Below, piece after piece: positions 23,760-35,425 of a stretch of DNA of 64,000 bases. Numbering within the stretch: the first letter of the stretch is position 1; every line of letters begins with the position of its first letter. Source of the stretch: Datura wrightii (lineage: Eukaryota > Streptophyta > Magnoliopsida > Solanales > Solanaceae); the NCBI GenBank assembly GCA_035772735.1, contig JASDFA010000003.1, positions 61,128,501 through 61,192,500 of the forward strand, written 5' to 3'. The position numbers and the translations under genes are program-made. The notes beneath the pieces were generated by a model. That model did no database searches, was not told the DNA's origin, and was given only the letters and a program-made list of their open reading frames with translations.

Positions 23760-24253
23760 ATAACAATACTAACATACCTGTTATCTGACTAGGCTTGGAA
23801 CAAATGCGGATATCTGGTTTTCATATCTTCCTCTGCTTCCCAGGTCATCTCTTCTCAGTTCTTATTACGCCACAGCACCTTGACAGAAGCAATATCTTTC
23901 ATCCTCAATCTGCGAATCTATCTGTCTAAGATGGCTACTGGAGCCTCTTCATAGACCAGCTCTTCCGTAACCTGGACATCCTGGACTGGGACAACTCTGC
24001 GAGGGTATCCCATGCACTTCCTTAGCATAGATATGTGGAAAACTGGATGCACAGATTCTAATTCTGGAGGCAAGTTCAATTCGTATGCCACTCGGCCTAC
24101 TCTCCGCCAGATCTGATAAGGCCCAACGAATCTCGGACTGAGCTTACCTTTCTTGCCGAATCTCATCACTGCTTTCATTGGAGATACTTTCAGAAATACC
24201 CAGTCATTCACATCAAATTCCAGGTCTCTGCGCCGCACATCAGCATACGATTT
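23760..24253 (-). pseudogene. Integrase C-terminus and chromodomain, element F
   Basis: The open stretch 24238-23918 has NDWVFLKVSPMKAVMRFGKK, GKLSPRFVGPYQIWRRVGRV and FHISMLRKCM. Chromodomain-like text (VLWRN, EEMTWEAEEDM) follows at about 23900-23820 after stops near 23917. Chromodomains of this lineage guide integration to heterochromatin by binding modified histone H3. Stop codons at 24251-24253 and around 23917 separate it from the integrase core. Confidence 0.8.
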
Positions 24254-25184
24254 CTAGCGGCTCTGTGCAGTTAGTAGGCATTCTCTGATAAGCTTTACCT
24301 TCTCCTTTGACTGTTGAATAATATCTGGCCCAATCAGCGCTGACTCTCCCACTCCAAACCAGCCAACTGGCGACCTACATTTTCGCCCATACAATGCCTC
24401 AAACGGCGCCATTTGGATAGCTGAGTGATAACTATTATTATAAGCAAACTCAATCAATGGCAAATGCTCGTCCCAACTACCCCCAAAGTCTAGCACACAT
24501 GCCCGTAGCATATCCTCGAGCATTTGAATAGTGCGTTCAGCCTGCCCATCTGTCTGAGGGTGGAATGTTGTGCTCAAATTAATCTGCGTTCCCAGACCTC
24601 TCTGAAATGACTGCCAAAATCTAGCTGTAAATTGTGCTCCTCTGTCAGAGATAATAAATACTGGAACACCATGTAATCTAACTATTTCTCTGATATACAA
24701 TTCAGCATAATCCTCGGCAGAGAAAGTAGCTTTCACTGGTAGGAAATGGGCTAATTTCATCAGTCTGTCAACTATTACCCAAATGGAATCATGTCTATGT
24801 CTGGTACGGGGTAATCCTGCCACAAAATCCATATTTACCGCTTCCCATTTCCAGAGAGGCACAACTATGTCTTGAGTCAATCCGCCCTGTTTCTGGTGTT
24901 CCGCTTTTACCTGTTGGTAGTTAGGACATTGGGCTACAAATTCTGCTATTTCCCTCTTCGTACTTGGCCACCAGTAGATTTCCTTGATATCATGGTACAT
25001 TTTAGTCGCGCTTGGGTGGAGAGAATAGCAAGCGCAATGTACCTCATTCATAATCTGCTGGCGGAGCCTTGAAACGTCTGGAACACAGAGGCAGCCCTTA
25101 TATCGCAGCACTTCATCCTCAGTTACCTGAAAATCTGGTGCTTTCCCTTGATGAATTCTGCCCTTAAGCTGGACCAGGTCAGGA
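24254..25184 (-). pseudogene. Integrase core, element F
   Basis: A 285-residue open stretch (25111-24254). The HHCC finger is seen in VHCACYSLHPSATKMYHDIK and FVAQCPNYQQVKAEH, but its last cysteine is tyrosine (codon 24917-24919); element G keeps CSNC. The catalytic D,D,E are in IWVIVDRLMKLAHF, IISDRGAQFTARFWQSF and HPQTDGQAERTIQMLEDMLR. It would insert the cDNA. The core looks intact apart from the finger cysteine. Confidence 0.9.
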
Positions 25185-25676
25185 TCACTGCCGTTCTTTT
25201 ACCTCCTCAACTAATGACGACACAGCGGTGTTCTGAATTACCGCTCTGTTGTCCTCTGTTTCTGCTACACGAACTACTAGGCTGGCTAATTGATGTATTT
25301 CTCTGACCAACTCCCACAGATCAGGCTGCAGATACGCCAAACTCCCCATTGATTTATGGCTGAGAGCATCTGCTACTACATTGGCTTTTCCCGGATGATA
25401 CAGAATGTCCACGTCATAATCTTTCAATAACTCCAACCAGCGACGCTATCACAAATTCAACTCCCTCTGAGTGAAGATATACTGTAGGCTCTTATGATCT
25501 GTGAAAATATCCACATGGATGCCATACAAGTAGTGCCTCCATATCTTTAAGGCGTGGATCACTACGGCTAACTCCAGGTTGTGGGTAGGGTAATTCTTTT
25601 TGTGTTTCTTCAGCTGTCTGGAAGCATACACAATCACTTTACCCTGCTGCATCAACAAACAACCCAACCCAATACT
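25185..25676 (-). pseudogene. RNase H, element F
   Basis: Two stretches, 25667-25449 (YASRQLKKHKKNYPTHNLEL, FTDHKSLQYIFTQRELNL) and 25436-25185 (YHPGKANVVADALSHKSMGS). They are interrupted at 25440-25448, where two adjacent codons are stops on the minus strand. Gln-rich codons of G (CGGCAA) lie at this site, so the stops look like decay. Confidence 0.85.
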
Positions 25677-26837
25677 TTATGCGTCACAATACACTGAATA
25701 ACCCTCTGTACCTTCCAGTAATGCTAACACTGGAGCAGAGGTTAATCTGTCCTTTAATTCTTGGAAACTCTGCTCACATTCCTCTATCCACTTAAACTTT
25801 ACCGCTTTCTGCGTCAGCTTAGTCAGAGGTGCCACTATAGTGGAGAATCCCTCAACAAATCTTCTGTAATATCCCGCTAATCCCAGAAAACTGCGGACTT
25901 CGATCGGAGTGGTAGGTCTAGGCCATGTTTTGACTGCTTCTATTTTCTGCGTGTCGACCTGTATACAAGCATCCGACACAATATGCCCCAAGAAAGCTAC
26001 TGAGTTCAGCCAGAATTCACATTTGGAGAATTTAGCATACAACTGACGGTCCCTGAGAATCTGGAGCACTGTCTGTAAATGGGCCTAGTGGTCTGCCTCT
26101 GAGCGAGAATACACCAGAATATCATCGATAAATACTATCACGAACAGGTCCAGGTATGGTCAGAAGGTGCTGTTCATCAGGTCCATAAATACTGCTGGGG
26201 CATTCGTCAACCCAAAGGACATAACTAGGAATTCAAAGTGTCTATATCGGGTCCTGAAGGCCGTTTTAGGAATGTCTCTTTCACAAAATTGAACCTGATG
26301 ATATCCGAACTTTAAGTTAATCTTGGAGAAATATCTGGCCCCTTGTAGCTGATCAAACAAATCATCTATTCTGGGAAGCGGATACTTATTCTTTACTGTA
26401 ACTTTATTCAACTGCCGGTAATCTATACACATGCGTAGCGAGCCATCCTTCTTTCTCACAAATAGAACTGGCGCAACCCACGGTGAAGTACTCGACCTAA
26501 TAAAACCCTTATCTAGCAGGTCCTTCAACTTCTCCCTTAATTCTCTGAGTTCAGCTGGAGCCATACGATACAGAGGAATTGATATAGGTTGAGTACCTGG
26601 TAGCAAGTCGATTGCAAAATCTATTTCCCTTTCTAGGGGAATACTAGGCAGCTCGTTTGGAAATACATTAGGGAAATCATTCACCACTGGAACAGACTGG
26701 AGTGTCGGAGACTCTACCCGAACATCCTGAACCCTGACTAGGTGGTAAATACATCCCTTCGCTATCAATTTCCTCGCCTGAAGGTAGGAAATAAACCTAC
26801 CTTTTGGCGTAGCTGTGCTGCCCTTCCACTCTCGCAC
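25677..26837 (-). pseudogene. Reverse transcriptase, element F
   Basis: The stretch 26837-26160 covers the linker and fingers/palm: WKGSTATPKGRFISYLQARK, PPLYRMAP-like PLYRMAPAELRELREKLKDL, CIDYRQLNKVTVKNKYPLPR, FSKINLKFGYHQVQ and SFGLTNAPAVFMDLMNSTF. The catalytic FIDD is at 26121-26132 and lies in a short gap between open stretches. The stretch 26069-25677 covers the thumb: FLGLAGYYRRFVEGFSTIVA. The catalytic aspartates are kept, but stops lie either side of the gap. Confidence 0.88.
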
Positions 26838-27650
26838 TGCCTCTTCTGGAAAGTGGAATCGGACCGTCTTGGTCCAACATTGTACATTGGCATATCATGG
26901 CACCAACCAATCCATACTTATAATGGCATCGAAATCAATCATCTCTAGTTCTACCAGTTCTACTGTAGTTTGACGATCAACAACCTCTACTGTACACCCT
27001 CAATAAATTCTACTAGCTATAATGGAGTCACCGACAGGTGTAGATACTGAGAAGGGCTGCTGTTACAATTCTGGTGCAACACTAAACTTTCGAGCCACAG
27101 ATAGGGTAACATAGGACAAAGTAGACCCTGGATCAATTAGTACATAAGCAGGGTATGAGCAAATAGTCATCATACCTGTTACCACATCTGGAGACACCTC
27201 TAAGTCCTGTCTCCCTGGTAATGCATAGGTACGGCTTGATCCCGTACTTGAGCTAGAGGCTCCTGATCTACCTCGGCCTCTACCTGCTGAACCTGAGGGC
27301 CTACGCCCTGCCGAGGCTGCTAGAGCTCGTGGCCCTTCTGATGTCCTGTCCTGGCTATCTCGGCTATCTTGCCCCCTAGCCGGACAATCTCTCATCATGT
27401 GCCCCTCCTGCCCGCATATATAACACCCTGTGGAGCCATATCTACAAGCTCCAGTGTGAGGCCGACTGCAAATAGGGCAGGGTGGGGGTGTGTATCTGCT
27501 CTGCTCTACCCTCCTCTGCTGAGGTGAATCCACCGTTCGAGAACTGCCACTAGAATCTGACTGCCCTTGACGAATAAATCTATCCCTCTGCTGTTGTGAT
27601 GGAGGTGGGGGCCTAGGGGGCCTGTCTGACAACCGGGGCCTGGGTCCTCT
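26838..27650 (-). pseudogene. Nucleocapsid zinc knuckle and protease, element F
   Basis: The stretch 27632-27063 has one CCHC knuckle, CYICGQEGHMMRDC, in a Ser/Gly/Arg-rich region, then the protease N-terminal half: DVVTGMMTICSYPAYVLIDP and GSTLSYVTLSVARKF, with DPGS at the active site. The C-terminal half (VQHC..., LVELEMIDFDAIISMDWL-like) runs in 27062-26840 after a stop. Confidence 0.85.
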
Positions 27651-28566
27651 CTAAATCTCCCTCTGTATATCATCTAATCTATCCCTTCGGCGCTGCTCCT
27701 GATTTGTCTGTCTACTGTCCTGTTGCCGCTGTCTAAGGCCCTCAATAGTCTGGGCAAAGTCCTGCACCCGGGCAATGTCCATATCTTCCCATAATGTAGC
27801 TGTCATGCATGCCTCAATGTATTCTAGGTTCAGACCCATAATAAACCAGTGGACTCTGGATGGCATAGTGTCCACAAAAGCTGGAGCATAGCGGGCTAAG
27901 GAGTCAAACTGTAAGGCATATTCTCGTACACTCCTCGCCCCCTGCTCCAAGTGCAAAAACTGATCCACCCGGCCTGCCGGATATCCCGTGGCAAATAACA
28001 GTCCAGGAAGGCCTCTGAGAAGCTGGACCAGGTCATAGGGGAAACATCTCTCCCTCGAGACCTTTCCCAGCTCTCGTACCATAATACAGCTACATCTCGC
28101 AACCGGAACACTGCAAACTCAACTGATTCTGTAGGTGTCACATGCATGACCCGGAAGATTCTTTGCATCTGATCTAGGAAATCCTGGGGGTACTCTGCCT
28201 GATCTGACCTTGTGAGCAGTGGGAGACCCAATGCCAAAAATTCCCTGACCCTCGAACTGCTAGATCCACCTGACGGCTCTGCTGTTACAGGTGGCACTGA
28301 CTGGCGCTGAGTGGCCATCATTTGTGCCAACATAATAACTGCACTGCGAACCTCCTGGTCGGATGGTGTAGGTACAGGAGCATCGGAGGCGGTGTCGTTC
28401 CGAATGGCTCCTAGTGAGATGGGGACTGCTAAGAAGGCTGTGATGATGCCTCTATATTGCCCTCAGATCGGGCTGATTCTAAAGGGAGCTGAGGCATCCT
28501 GCTGGTGCCTTCTCCTGCTGCGGTATCAAACCTTCTACCTATGGCAGGGTGTCGCTGGTCTGCCAT
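27651..28566 (-). pseudogene. Gag capsid, element F
   Basis: The likely start is the ATG at 28566 (MADQRHPAIGRR). Two stops lie within the first 60 codons. The stretch 28333-27896 contains SSRVREFLALGLPLLTRSDQ, DFLDQMQRIFRVMHVTPTES and WYESWERSRGRDVSPMTWSS. A frameshift near 27985 moves the continuation, VDQFLHLEQGARSVREYALQ, into another frame. This is the chromovirus retrotransposon-gag domain. Confidence 0.85.
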
Positions 28567-28765
28567 TTTTATCTGTAGACAAAGAATATGATAAGTTTTA
28601 AGAACTCGACCCTACACTATACTGTTCTATGGCACGACGGAATATGAAGAAGGAGTAACCATCCTATTATTCCTTGCAGCCTCCTGCCTATAGTATGTGG
28701 TGCACAACACACCCATAGACAAGACTCTACTTAGCACGGCTTGCAAACTCCCTGGGACACGACCT

Positions 28766-28777
28766 GCTCTGATACCA
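28766..28777 (-). promoter_or_regulatory. Primer-binding site, element F (initiator tRNA-Met)
   Basis: The minus strand reads TGGTATCAGAGC exactly, four bases from the LTR end at 28782. Confidence 0.9.
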
Positions 28778-29113
28778 AGTTTGTCACGCCCCGCCTTGGG
28801 GGGTATGACTAGCACCCGATGCCCTGCTAGGACCTGAACTGCTAGACTATAGAGCTTAAGGACGTCTGGTGCCTGGCTGGCTCTAACTCAGATTCAAGGA
28901 ATCAACGGGCTATATAACGGCTGTAAATACAGCCTCCGGCCGATTGGGCCTATAGCCACCTGTACTGTATCATCAGCTAACCAGAATCATACTCATATAG
29001 GGAAACCTATGCGGCCGACAAGGCCACCATGCTGTCTAGTTATCTCTAAATCATACAACAAATACTGAACATCTACGTGACCGGCAAGGTCACCACTACC
29101 AGCTGGATACGGC

Positions 29114-30543
29114 TGATCACGGGCAAAAATAGCATGCCCGAGATACGCTTTATGACTTAAATTAGTCTTGTTTATCTAAGTTATTGTATACATTTTCATG
29201 TAATTTTATATGAAGTGAAGATATGTGCTAACCAACATGATTAGCCTTTGTTTTGTAGGTTTTGATGACTTTTGAGTAACTAATCCATGAGTTGGTAAAG
29301 TAGAGGCTTGGAAACGGAATTAACACGCGAGCGTCGGGAAAGAGGAGGCACAAAAAAGCCCACCTGTGCGTCGGCAACGTGCCACGGCAGGCAGGCTGAT
29401 CACAACAGCCCACCTGCACGTTCGCAACGTGCCACGGCAGGTTGGCTGCGCGACCAAGAGGTGCCAACGCGCTGCCCAAGCAGCGTGACACGCTGCCAAC
29501 GCGGCAGGGTGCTGCGGGGGCCAAGTTCGGGTGATTTCCATAGAGCTTCCGCGTCCGTAGTGTGTCACGGAGGCAGTGCTCCGCGATGCACTCCGTGACA
29601 CATTGCTTGTTATTCCGGGAAAAAGTCCCACTACTATAAATAGCACACTTAGGTTCATTTTTCATTATTCTGACTTGGTGGAGCAAGGACGTGGGTTACA
29701 GGCAGTTGAGGGACGAAAATATCAGGGTTTTTTCTCTCTTTCTTTCTTCTTTAATTCAATTGCTTGTATGATTAACACTCATTTTAAGATGTTTAATCCA
29801 CAAATGAGTGGCTAATTCCTCTCCTTGCTGAGGTTATGAACAATTGTGATGAAATTTGATAATTGATTCTTTGGTTTTTCATCTTTTCTTCCATGTTGTT
29901 CTATTAATTCTTGTTCTTACTGCATTAATGTGTGGCCTACGTTAATGTACATCTAAAAAGTCTGGTTTCACTCGAGAGAGCAAGAAATTGGAAAGTTGTG
30001 AATTAATAGGATATGTTCTTTACTTGGTTTGGGAAAATTGAGTCTTGATTTGCTTTCAGGATAGAAATATACCTAAAAGTCGTATTAGTCAATTTAGGAA
30101 CCGGAATTGTATGGCTAGAACATGAATTGCATTTGATCATAGAAATGTAGATGGATGGTTCATGATTCTTAAGTGAGGTTAAATACGAGGGTTTTAATCT
30201 CTTGGCAAATGTTCTTGGCTAGCAACTGGAGGAAAAGATTAACCAAATTACGATGATAATTAATTTCATTACATGTTCGTTTAACCTCAGCATGCTCTCA
30301 TTCATAGTTCAGATTCAAAGTAGATAATTGTTTTTATCTTTAGTATAAAAATTATAAAACAAACTATCAAACTTTTGGTTACACTGTTGTCTGCATTTTT
30401 AGAAGTTAAATATAGTACACTTGAGCAAATTGCACTTCATCCAAGTCTCTGAGGGATCGATACTTGGCTTAATAAAGCCACTTACTACTTGTTCGACCAC
30501 GTGCACTTGCGTGTCGTTATACACCCCACAAATCACGCGAACA
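29114..30543 (+). mobile_element. Solo LTR of the A-type family (1,430 bp)
   Basis: It runs TGATCACGGGC to CACGCGAACA and is flanked by ACGGC on both sides (29109-29113 and 30544-30548). LTR F sequence resumes exactly after it, so the boundaries are exact. No internal region is present, hence a solo LTR left by LTR-LTR recombination. Layout matches LTR A (1125-2504): TATAAATA at 29635-29642, GC-rich words at about 29345-29600. Confidence 0.9.
29635..29642 (+). promoter_or_regulatory. TATA box of the solo LTR
   Basis: TATAAATA about 35 bp after the word block, in the same context as in LTR A (CTAnTATAAATAGCACACTT). Confidence 0.6.
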
Positions 30544-32669
30544 ACGGCCCCACACAACCAACATGAACAGCAATACTAAACAACTAAACATACGCACGGT
30601 CCCACATGGCCGGCACAACTAACCTCAGGGAGATATATACACCATCTGCAAGCCTCTAGAAATACTGATAAAATGGTCGGGACAGGTCCCCGACCTACCC
30701 GTACTATACAACAAAAGAAAATAATATAAACCTCTGAAATACCAAGCTCCGGATGACAAGAGCTGATGACTCTGCGCTGACTAGGATTACGAGGGATCGG
30801 CTCCTCGTTTATGAGTACCTGCGGGCAAGTAATGCAGCGCCCCAAAGGGCGTCAGTACGACTGGTACCGAGTATGCAAGCAAACTGAACATAAATGAATA
30901 TAACGACAATGCTAGTAAATTCTAAATAGCAGGAAATATCTAAAACTGTCTGAACTAGCAGGATCTGGAATAGGCTTATCTGTACTGAAGGTAAGGTAGA
31001 ATCATACCTGTCGTCATGGTGACCCGCTGTCTATCAACTAATAGATATCATGTATATACATATATATATAACACACAAGAACCTATACCAGCCCCCATAA
31101 GCCGGAAGGTGCCAACCAACACACAATCTATATACCCCTACCCGGGTCAAAACCATCCAAAAATAAATCACTCCACTTTTCTACTAACTACGAGCACCTC
31201 TACCGGCCCCCTGGCTCTCCATCTCGGGCTATGGCCTCTGATATAAATAACTGTGTCTGAGCCCAAAGGACTCCTGTACTGTAAACTGTAATCAGTATCT
31301 GTATCTGTATCTGTAATCTGCCCCCTGGGCGCAAGCGCACAATAGGGTAAGCTATACTGCTATGCTGATTAGCCTGATATGGGGAATGCTCCATCCTATC
31401 TTCGTCCTACTGCGAACGGCATACCACTCCTTGGAGTGGCGTATCCCCACCCTCACGGTGGGTCGACACAGTTACCAACCCACGGGTGGCGAGGACGCTC
31501 AAAGGGTGCCCTCATGACACAAACAGGTCTCAACAAACAATAATCAAATATAGAAAGCATGTTTCAACTGAAAATACTACCTGTACTCTGATTTCTTATT
31601 CTGAACTCTTTTTTGTGTTATACTGATTCTCATACTGAACTATACTATATATGAGATATTATCTGACTGTTTGACTATACCGTATATGAGATATTATCTG
31701 ACTGTCTGACTATACTGTAACTGAGGTATCATCTGACTATCTGGCTATACTGTATCTGGGATATTATCTGACTGTCTGATATTGCTTTACTAACTTTTAT
31801 TCTGAATATATATCATATTATCATAAAACATGCTTGCTAAATTCAAACTGGACTCAATTCTCGACTTCTGAGTTCTTTCTTCTATACATCACTCTATTTA
31901 CTGTACTAGATTACTAACTTGCCGAAGGAATTAGCTTTACATACCTTCGCTTCGGAGTTCCCGACTAACTGGTATAGTTCGGTCAGTATTTCTGCTATGT
32001 CTCCCAACTGCATTCATATACATATTAATTAGAGCTAAATACGCTAATATTCTGGAAGAAAACATCAGTTTCAATATATATATAGCCCAAACTTTGGCTT
32101 ATCGAAAAACGGTCGAAAACTAGCTATTTCTCAAAATTCTAGAAGGGAGAAATACTCACTTTAGGGCTAGGAGTATATTGACACTAATTTGGAGCAATTC
32201 CACTTACCTTAGTTCGGTAGCACGACGATTCGCCGGCCGAATTTCATGAAACTAAATCCGTAGGAATGCTCCTTACTGCTTAATACCTTAGTATCTGGAG
32301 TTTATTTGAGTTTGGACCGCGTTTGACATTGTAATCAGACAAAAATTACCAAAGAACCTTCGCCCCCCTCTGTTTTCTCTCGACTTTTCTGGAAAATTTA
32401 TGAAATATAACTTTAAAACCAAAGTTGGAGGCTTATATACTTGGGCCTGGACAGGGCCTCCGTGACACGGAACCAACACGGAGGCCCTCCCTCCGTGGCA
32501 CGTTGCCATCGCGGAGGGGCTCTGCCCCCGCTCCTTCCGCGATGGTTCGACGATTTCTTATCCGGTCTTTCCCCGGGCCTTTTCCTAGCATGTATGGCAT
32601 TCAAAAACTCTTAACCAACATGAGAATAGGCCATCTACATGTCGAGAATTTACGGGGTGTAACAGGATA

Positions 32670-33805
32670 ATTGGCATTTTGACTCCATAACGGAGCCGGA
32701 AATTGAGGAAGAAAATTCAACCATTCTGCAGGTAATACAATTTCCGGATGGATCTATAGATTTAAAATTTCTAAGATCTCAATCCTTTAGTCATGCTTCT
32801 TCAAGTAAAAGAATGTCCTCTTCGAGACCTTTATTTTCAAAAATGCCAGAAGAAAAGGAGGTAACACTTGAAGACGTATAGAAAAAACTAAAGGGAGTAG
32901 ATTTGTCTGAAACAATTCCTAAGGTTGAATATGAACCTAGAATTACCAAAAGAACAAGTCCCACAGCTAGTGAGATGCTAGAAGTAAGAGACTCTTTATG
33001 CATGATTAGATCTGATGAGGAGCTCGAACCAGACTTTGAATATTTAGATAAACTTTGGTTAGATCCAGAAAATAGCATAAAAAGGCAATGGTATGCAGAA
33101 AAATATTCATTAAAAGAAAGATTATCCTTTGGGAAAAAATGGTGCGCCGATATGAAAAGGATGAGATGCAATATAGAGTTCTTTAAATGGTTCGAGTATA
33201 CAGGAAAATTGGATGATCAAAAGGAATCATTGAGCATGATTGTTAATAAATGGCATACCAAAACTAAGGTGGTTGAATCTATAATTCCCCCACTGGAGGA
33301 AATTAGTTTACCAATAGATGGTAGAATTGTCACAGCTACACCTTTTAAAATTGATATAGTAGACACCCAAGGTGATCCTAAGAATAAAGATATAAATAGA
33401 TTAATTCAACAAAACAATTACACTAATCAATTACTATACTTAGTCTCTAATCAGATCCTTAAGACTGATAATAAATCAATTTTCAAAGATAAACCTAGCC
33501 CTTCCTACAATAATAAAAAATTAGAAACCCATCCAACATTTAAATTACCAGAATTTTCCAAAGATAAATTCCCCAAATTTCAAGAAAAGTTTGAAATCAC
33601 AGATGATCTTATAGAAAAGATTAATGAAAAGTTAAAGGCTGAAAAATTAAAGAATGAATTAAAATTAAAGGATGAATCAAAATTAAAAGATGATAAGGTC
33701 GTAAGAACAATACCCGAAAAGTCTGATAACGACATTAATAAGTTAAGCTCTAAATATTCCATCAAAAATAATTATTATAATAAACTCTCATTCTCGGATA
33801 TGTAG
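32670..33805 (+). pseudogene. EPRV copy 1: movement-protein C-terminus and coat-protein N-terminal region
   Basis: The same frame as the movement protein resumes after element F. A stop at 32879-32881 precedes a 300-residue open stretch (32903-33805). It has an acidic start, SYS-LKERLSFGKKWCADM, FFKWFEYTGKLDD, then a long Lys/Asp-rich region that probably precedes the capsid domain. The terminal TAG (33803-33805) is CAG in the copies at 38890 and 61074, so it is a point change here. Domain borders in this region are inferred. Confidence 0.75.
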
Positions 33806-34339
33806 TATGAAGAAAATGAATTTTTATCTCATACTTCACACTCTGGAAATGAAATTGCTGAATGGAATATTGATGGACTTGCAGAACATCAAATATATAA
33901 CAAGTTACATGAAATGGGAATGGCCATTACTGCCTATAAAATGAAAAACTGCACGGATAAACAAGCTGCCACTCTAATTATATCTGGATTTACAGGGACA
34001 TTAAAATATTGGTGGGATAATTATCTCACTGAAGATAATAGAAATAGTGTAACAAATGCTACAACCATCACTCAAGTTATTAAGACTGAATCTACAAGAC
34101 AAACTTTTGAAAATCTATGCGTAGAAGACGCCACCTCTACCTTAATTTATAGTATAGCAAAACATTTTATAGGAGAACCTCAACTTTTTCAAGATAGGAG
34201 TTTAGAAATACTATCTAACCTATCTTGCCCAAAGTTAGACGATTTTAGATGGTATAAGGATGTATTCCTCAACAAGGTTATGGTCAGAGAAGACTGTAGT
34301 CATAATTATTGGAAAGAAAAATTCATAATAGCCAATTAA
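33806..34339 (+). pseudogene. EPRV copy 1: coat-protein core
   Basis: It continues in the same frame after the TAG. EIAEWNIDGLAEHQIYNKLH, MAITAYKMKNCTDKQAATLI and ISGFTGTLKYWWDNYLTEDN form the caulimovirid coat-protein block. The frame is lost near 34320 by a deletion of roughly 40 bp relative to copy 3. Confidence 0.8.
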
Positions 34340-34980
34340 AAGATAGATTTGATGAAAAAATTCATTATAGCCAATTAACCTATGGAGACCTTATAAGTTT
34401 TATAAATGTCATAGGACTTGAATTATGTACAGATATGAAGCTTAAAAATCAACTTAAAAAGGATAATAAAATATCCAAAAAAGAAATAGGAAGCTTTTGT
34501 CAAGATTTCAGATACATCAAGTTTTCTGCCCCTTCAAAAGAAGCATCCAAGAAAATTAAAAGAAGACACAAGCACTATAAAAATAAATCTGAAAAACCCC
34601 ATCATTACAGAAAAAGATATAAAAGGCAAAACTGACAAGCTAGCAAAGGTGGCTTTCAAGGAAATAATGATAAGTGTTGGAATTGTGGAAAATTTGGCCA
34701 TAGGGCTAAGGATTGTAAGGTCCCTAATAAAAAGAAGGATAAGACCAATATGTTAGAGCTTGGGCCAGAAATAAAAGATAGATTATATTATATTCTTGAT
34801 GAATATGACAATTATTCTTCCCCTGAAGAAAGTTTCAGTGATGAAGACCATCTTAATATGGCATATAGTTCTGACAATAGTGACTCAACTGATCATTGTG
34901 GATGTACGGGAGCAATCTGCATCTGTGATAGCAACTCAGTAAATGTCATTACCAATAATAACAAGAAAAATCTTCTTTGA
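34309..34980 (+). pseudogene. EPRV copy 1: coat-protein C-terminus with CCHC zinc knuckle
   Basis: The basic region KKIKRRHKHYKNKSEKPHHY is followed, after a stop near 34633, by a CX2CX4HX4C knuckle at 34675-34716 (CWNCGKFGHRAKDC), which would bind viral nucleic acid. An acidic tail with CGCTGAICICDSNSVN follows. A 1-nt insertion near 34965 shifts the frame. Confidence 0.8.
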
Positions 34981-35425
34981 TATGATTGATCATATTGAAT
35001 ATAAAGATCTTAAAAGAAAATATTTAATAGAATTAAAAAATATAGTTCTTAACCAACAACATGACAAAGAATCAGTTGAGCCTTTTAATATGAAAAATGT
35101 ACTAAATAAATTTAAAGAAAAAAGGTCTAGTACAACAGTACAAGATCTTCAAACCAAATTATTACATATTAAAAATGAAGTCAAAGAAGTTAAGCAAAGA
35201 CTTAACAAGCTAGAAATAGATGCCCTTGCTAATAAACTATTAAATGAACTAGAACCAATGCAAGAATCTAAATTGTATCGATACGAACCGGGAGAAAAAT
35301 CAAAATTAGAAAAAAGTGAAGAAGAAGATGAGCCTCTAGGGAGCTCTCTAGAAGGTAAATCAGGGGTAAAAACTATTGCAATAGTTAAAGCCAGAGCTGG
35401 CATATACCTATCACATTGGTTATAA
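34943..35425 (+). pseudogene. EPRV copy 1: linker between coat protein and protease
   Basis: Open stretch with heptad-like charged text (LQTKLLHIKNEVKEVKQRLN) that predicts a coiled coil, then an acidic EKSEEEDEPLGSSLEG run. A 1-nt deletion near 35395, relative to copy 3, ends the frame before the protease. Confidence 0.65.

Larger units (their letters stand above)
21106..32664 (-). mobile_element. Element F: structurally complete Ty3/gypsy chromovirus, inserted in the EPRV
   Basis: LTRs at 21106-23517 and 28782-32664, an initiator-Met primer site, gag, protease, RT, RNase H, integrase with chromodomain, and a polypurine tract are all present on the minus strand. A perfect 5-bp target duplication, ggata (21101-21105 and 32665-32669), flanks it. 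Without the solo LTR in its right LTR it is about 10.1 kb. Coding parts carry several stops and at least one frameshift in gag, so it is not autonomous now. Element G is a relative. Confidence 0.9.
28782..32664 (-). repeat. 5' LTR of element F, interrupted by a solo LTR
   Basis: It runs TGTCACGCCCCGCC to GGGTGTAACA. Removing the solo LTR and one 5-bp duplication leaves 2,448 bp, 36 bp more than the other LTR. One extra 35-bp tandem unit (four units at 31641-31780) explains nearly all of this. The GC-rich word block is at about 32455-32550. Confidence 0.9.

Noticed and set aside
29228..29815. Several overlapping open frames on both strands in the solo LTR
   Set aside because: They lie in the GC-rich word block of a solo LTR, with low-complexity Arg/Pro/Cys translations and no domain.
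32791..33171. Ser/Phe-rich open frames antisense to EPRV (also 33580, 35149, 38850, 61671, 63353)
   Set aside because: They are shadows of Lys/Asp/Glu-rich viral coding sequence on the other strand.
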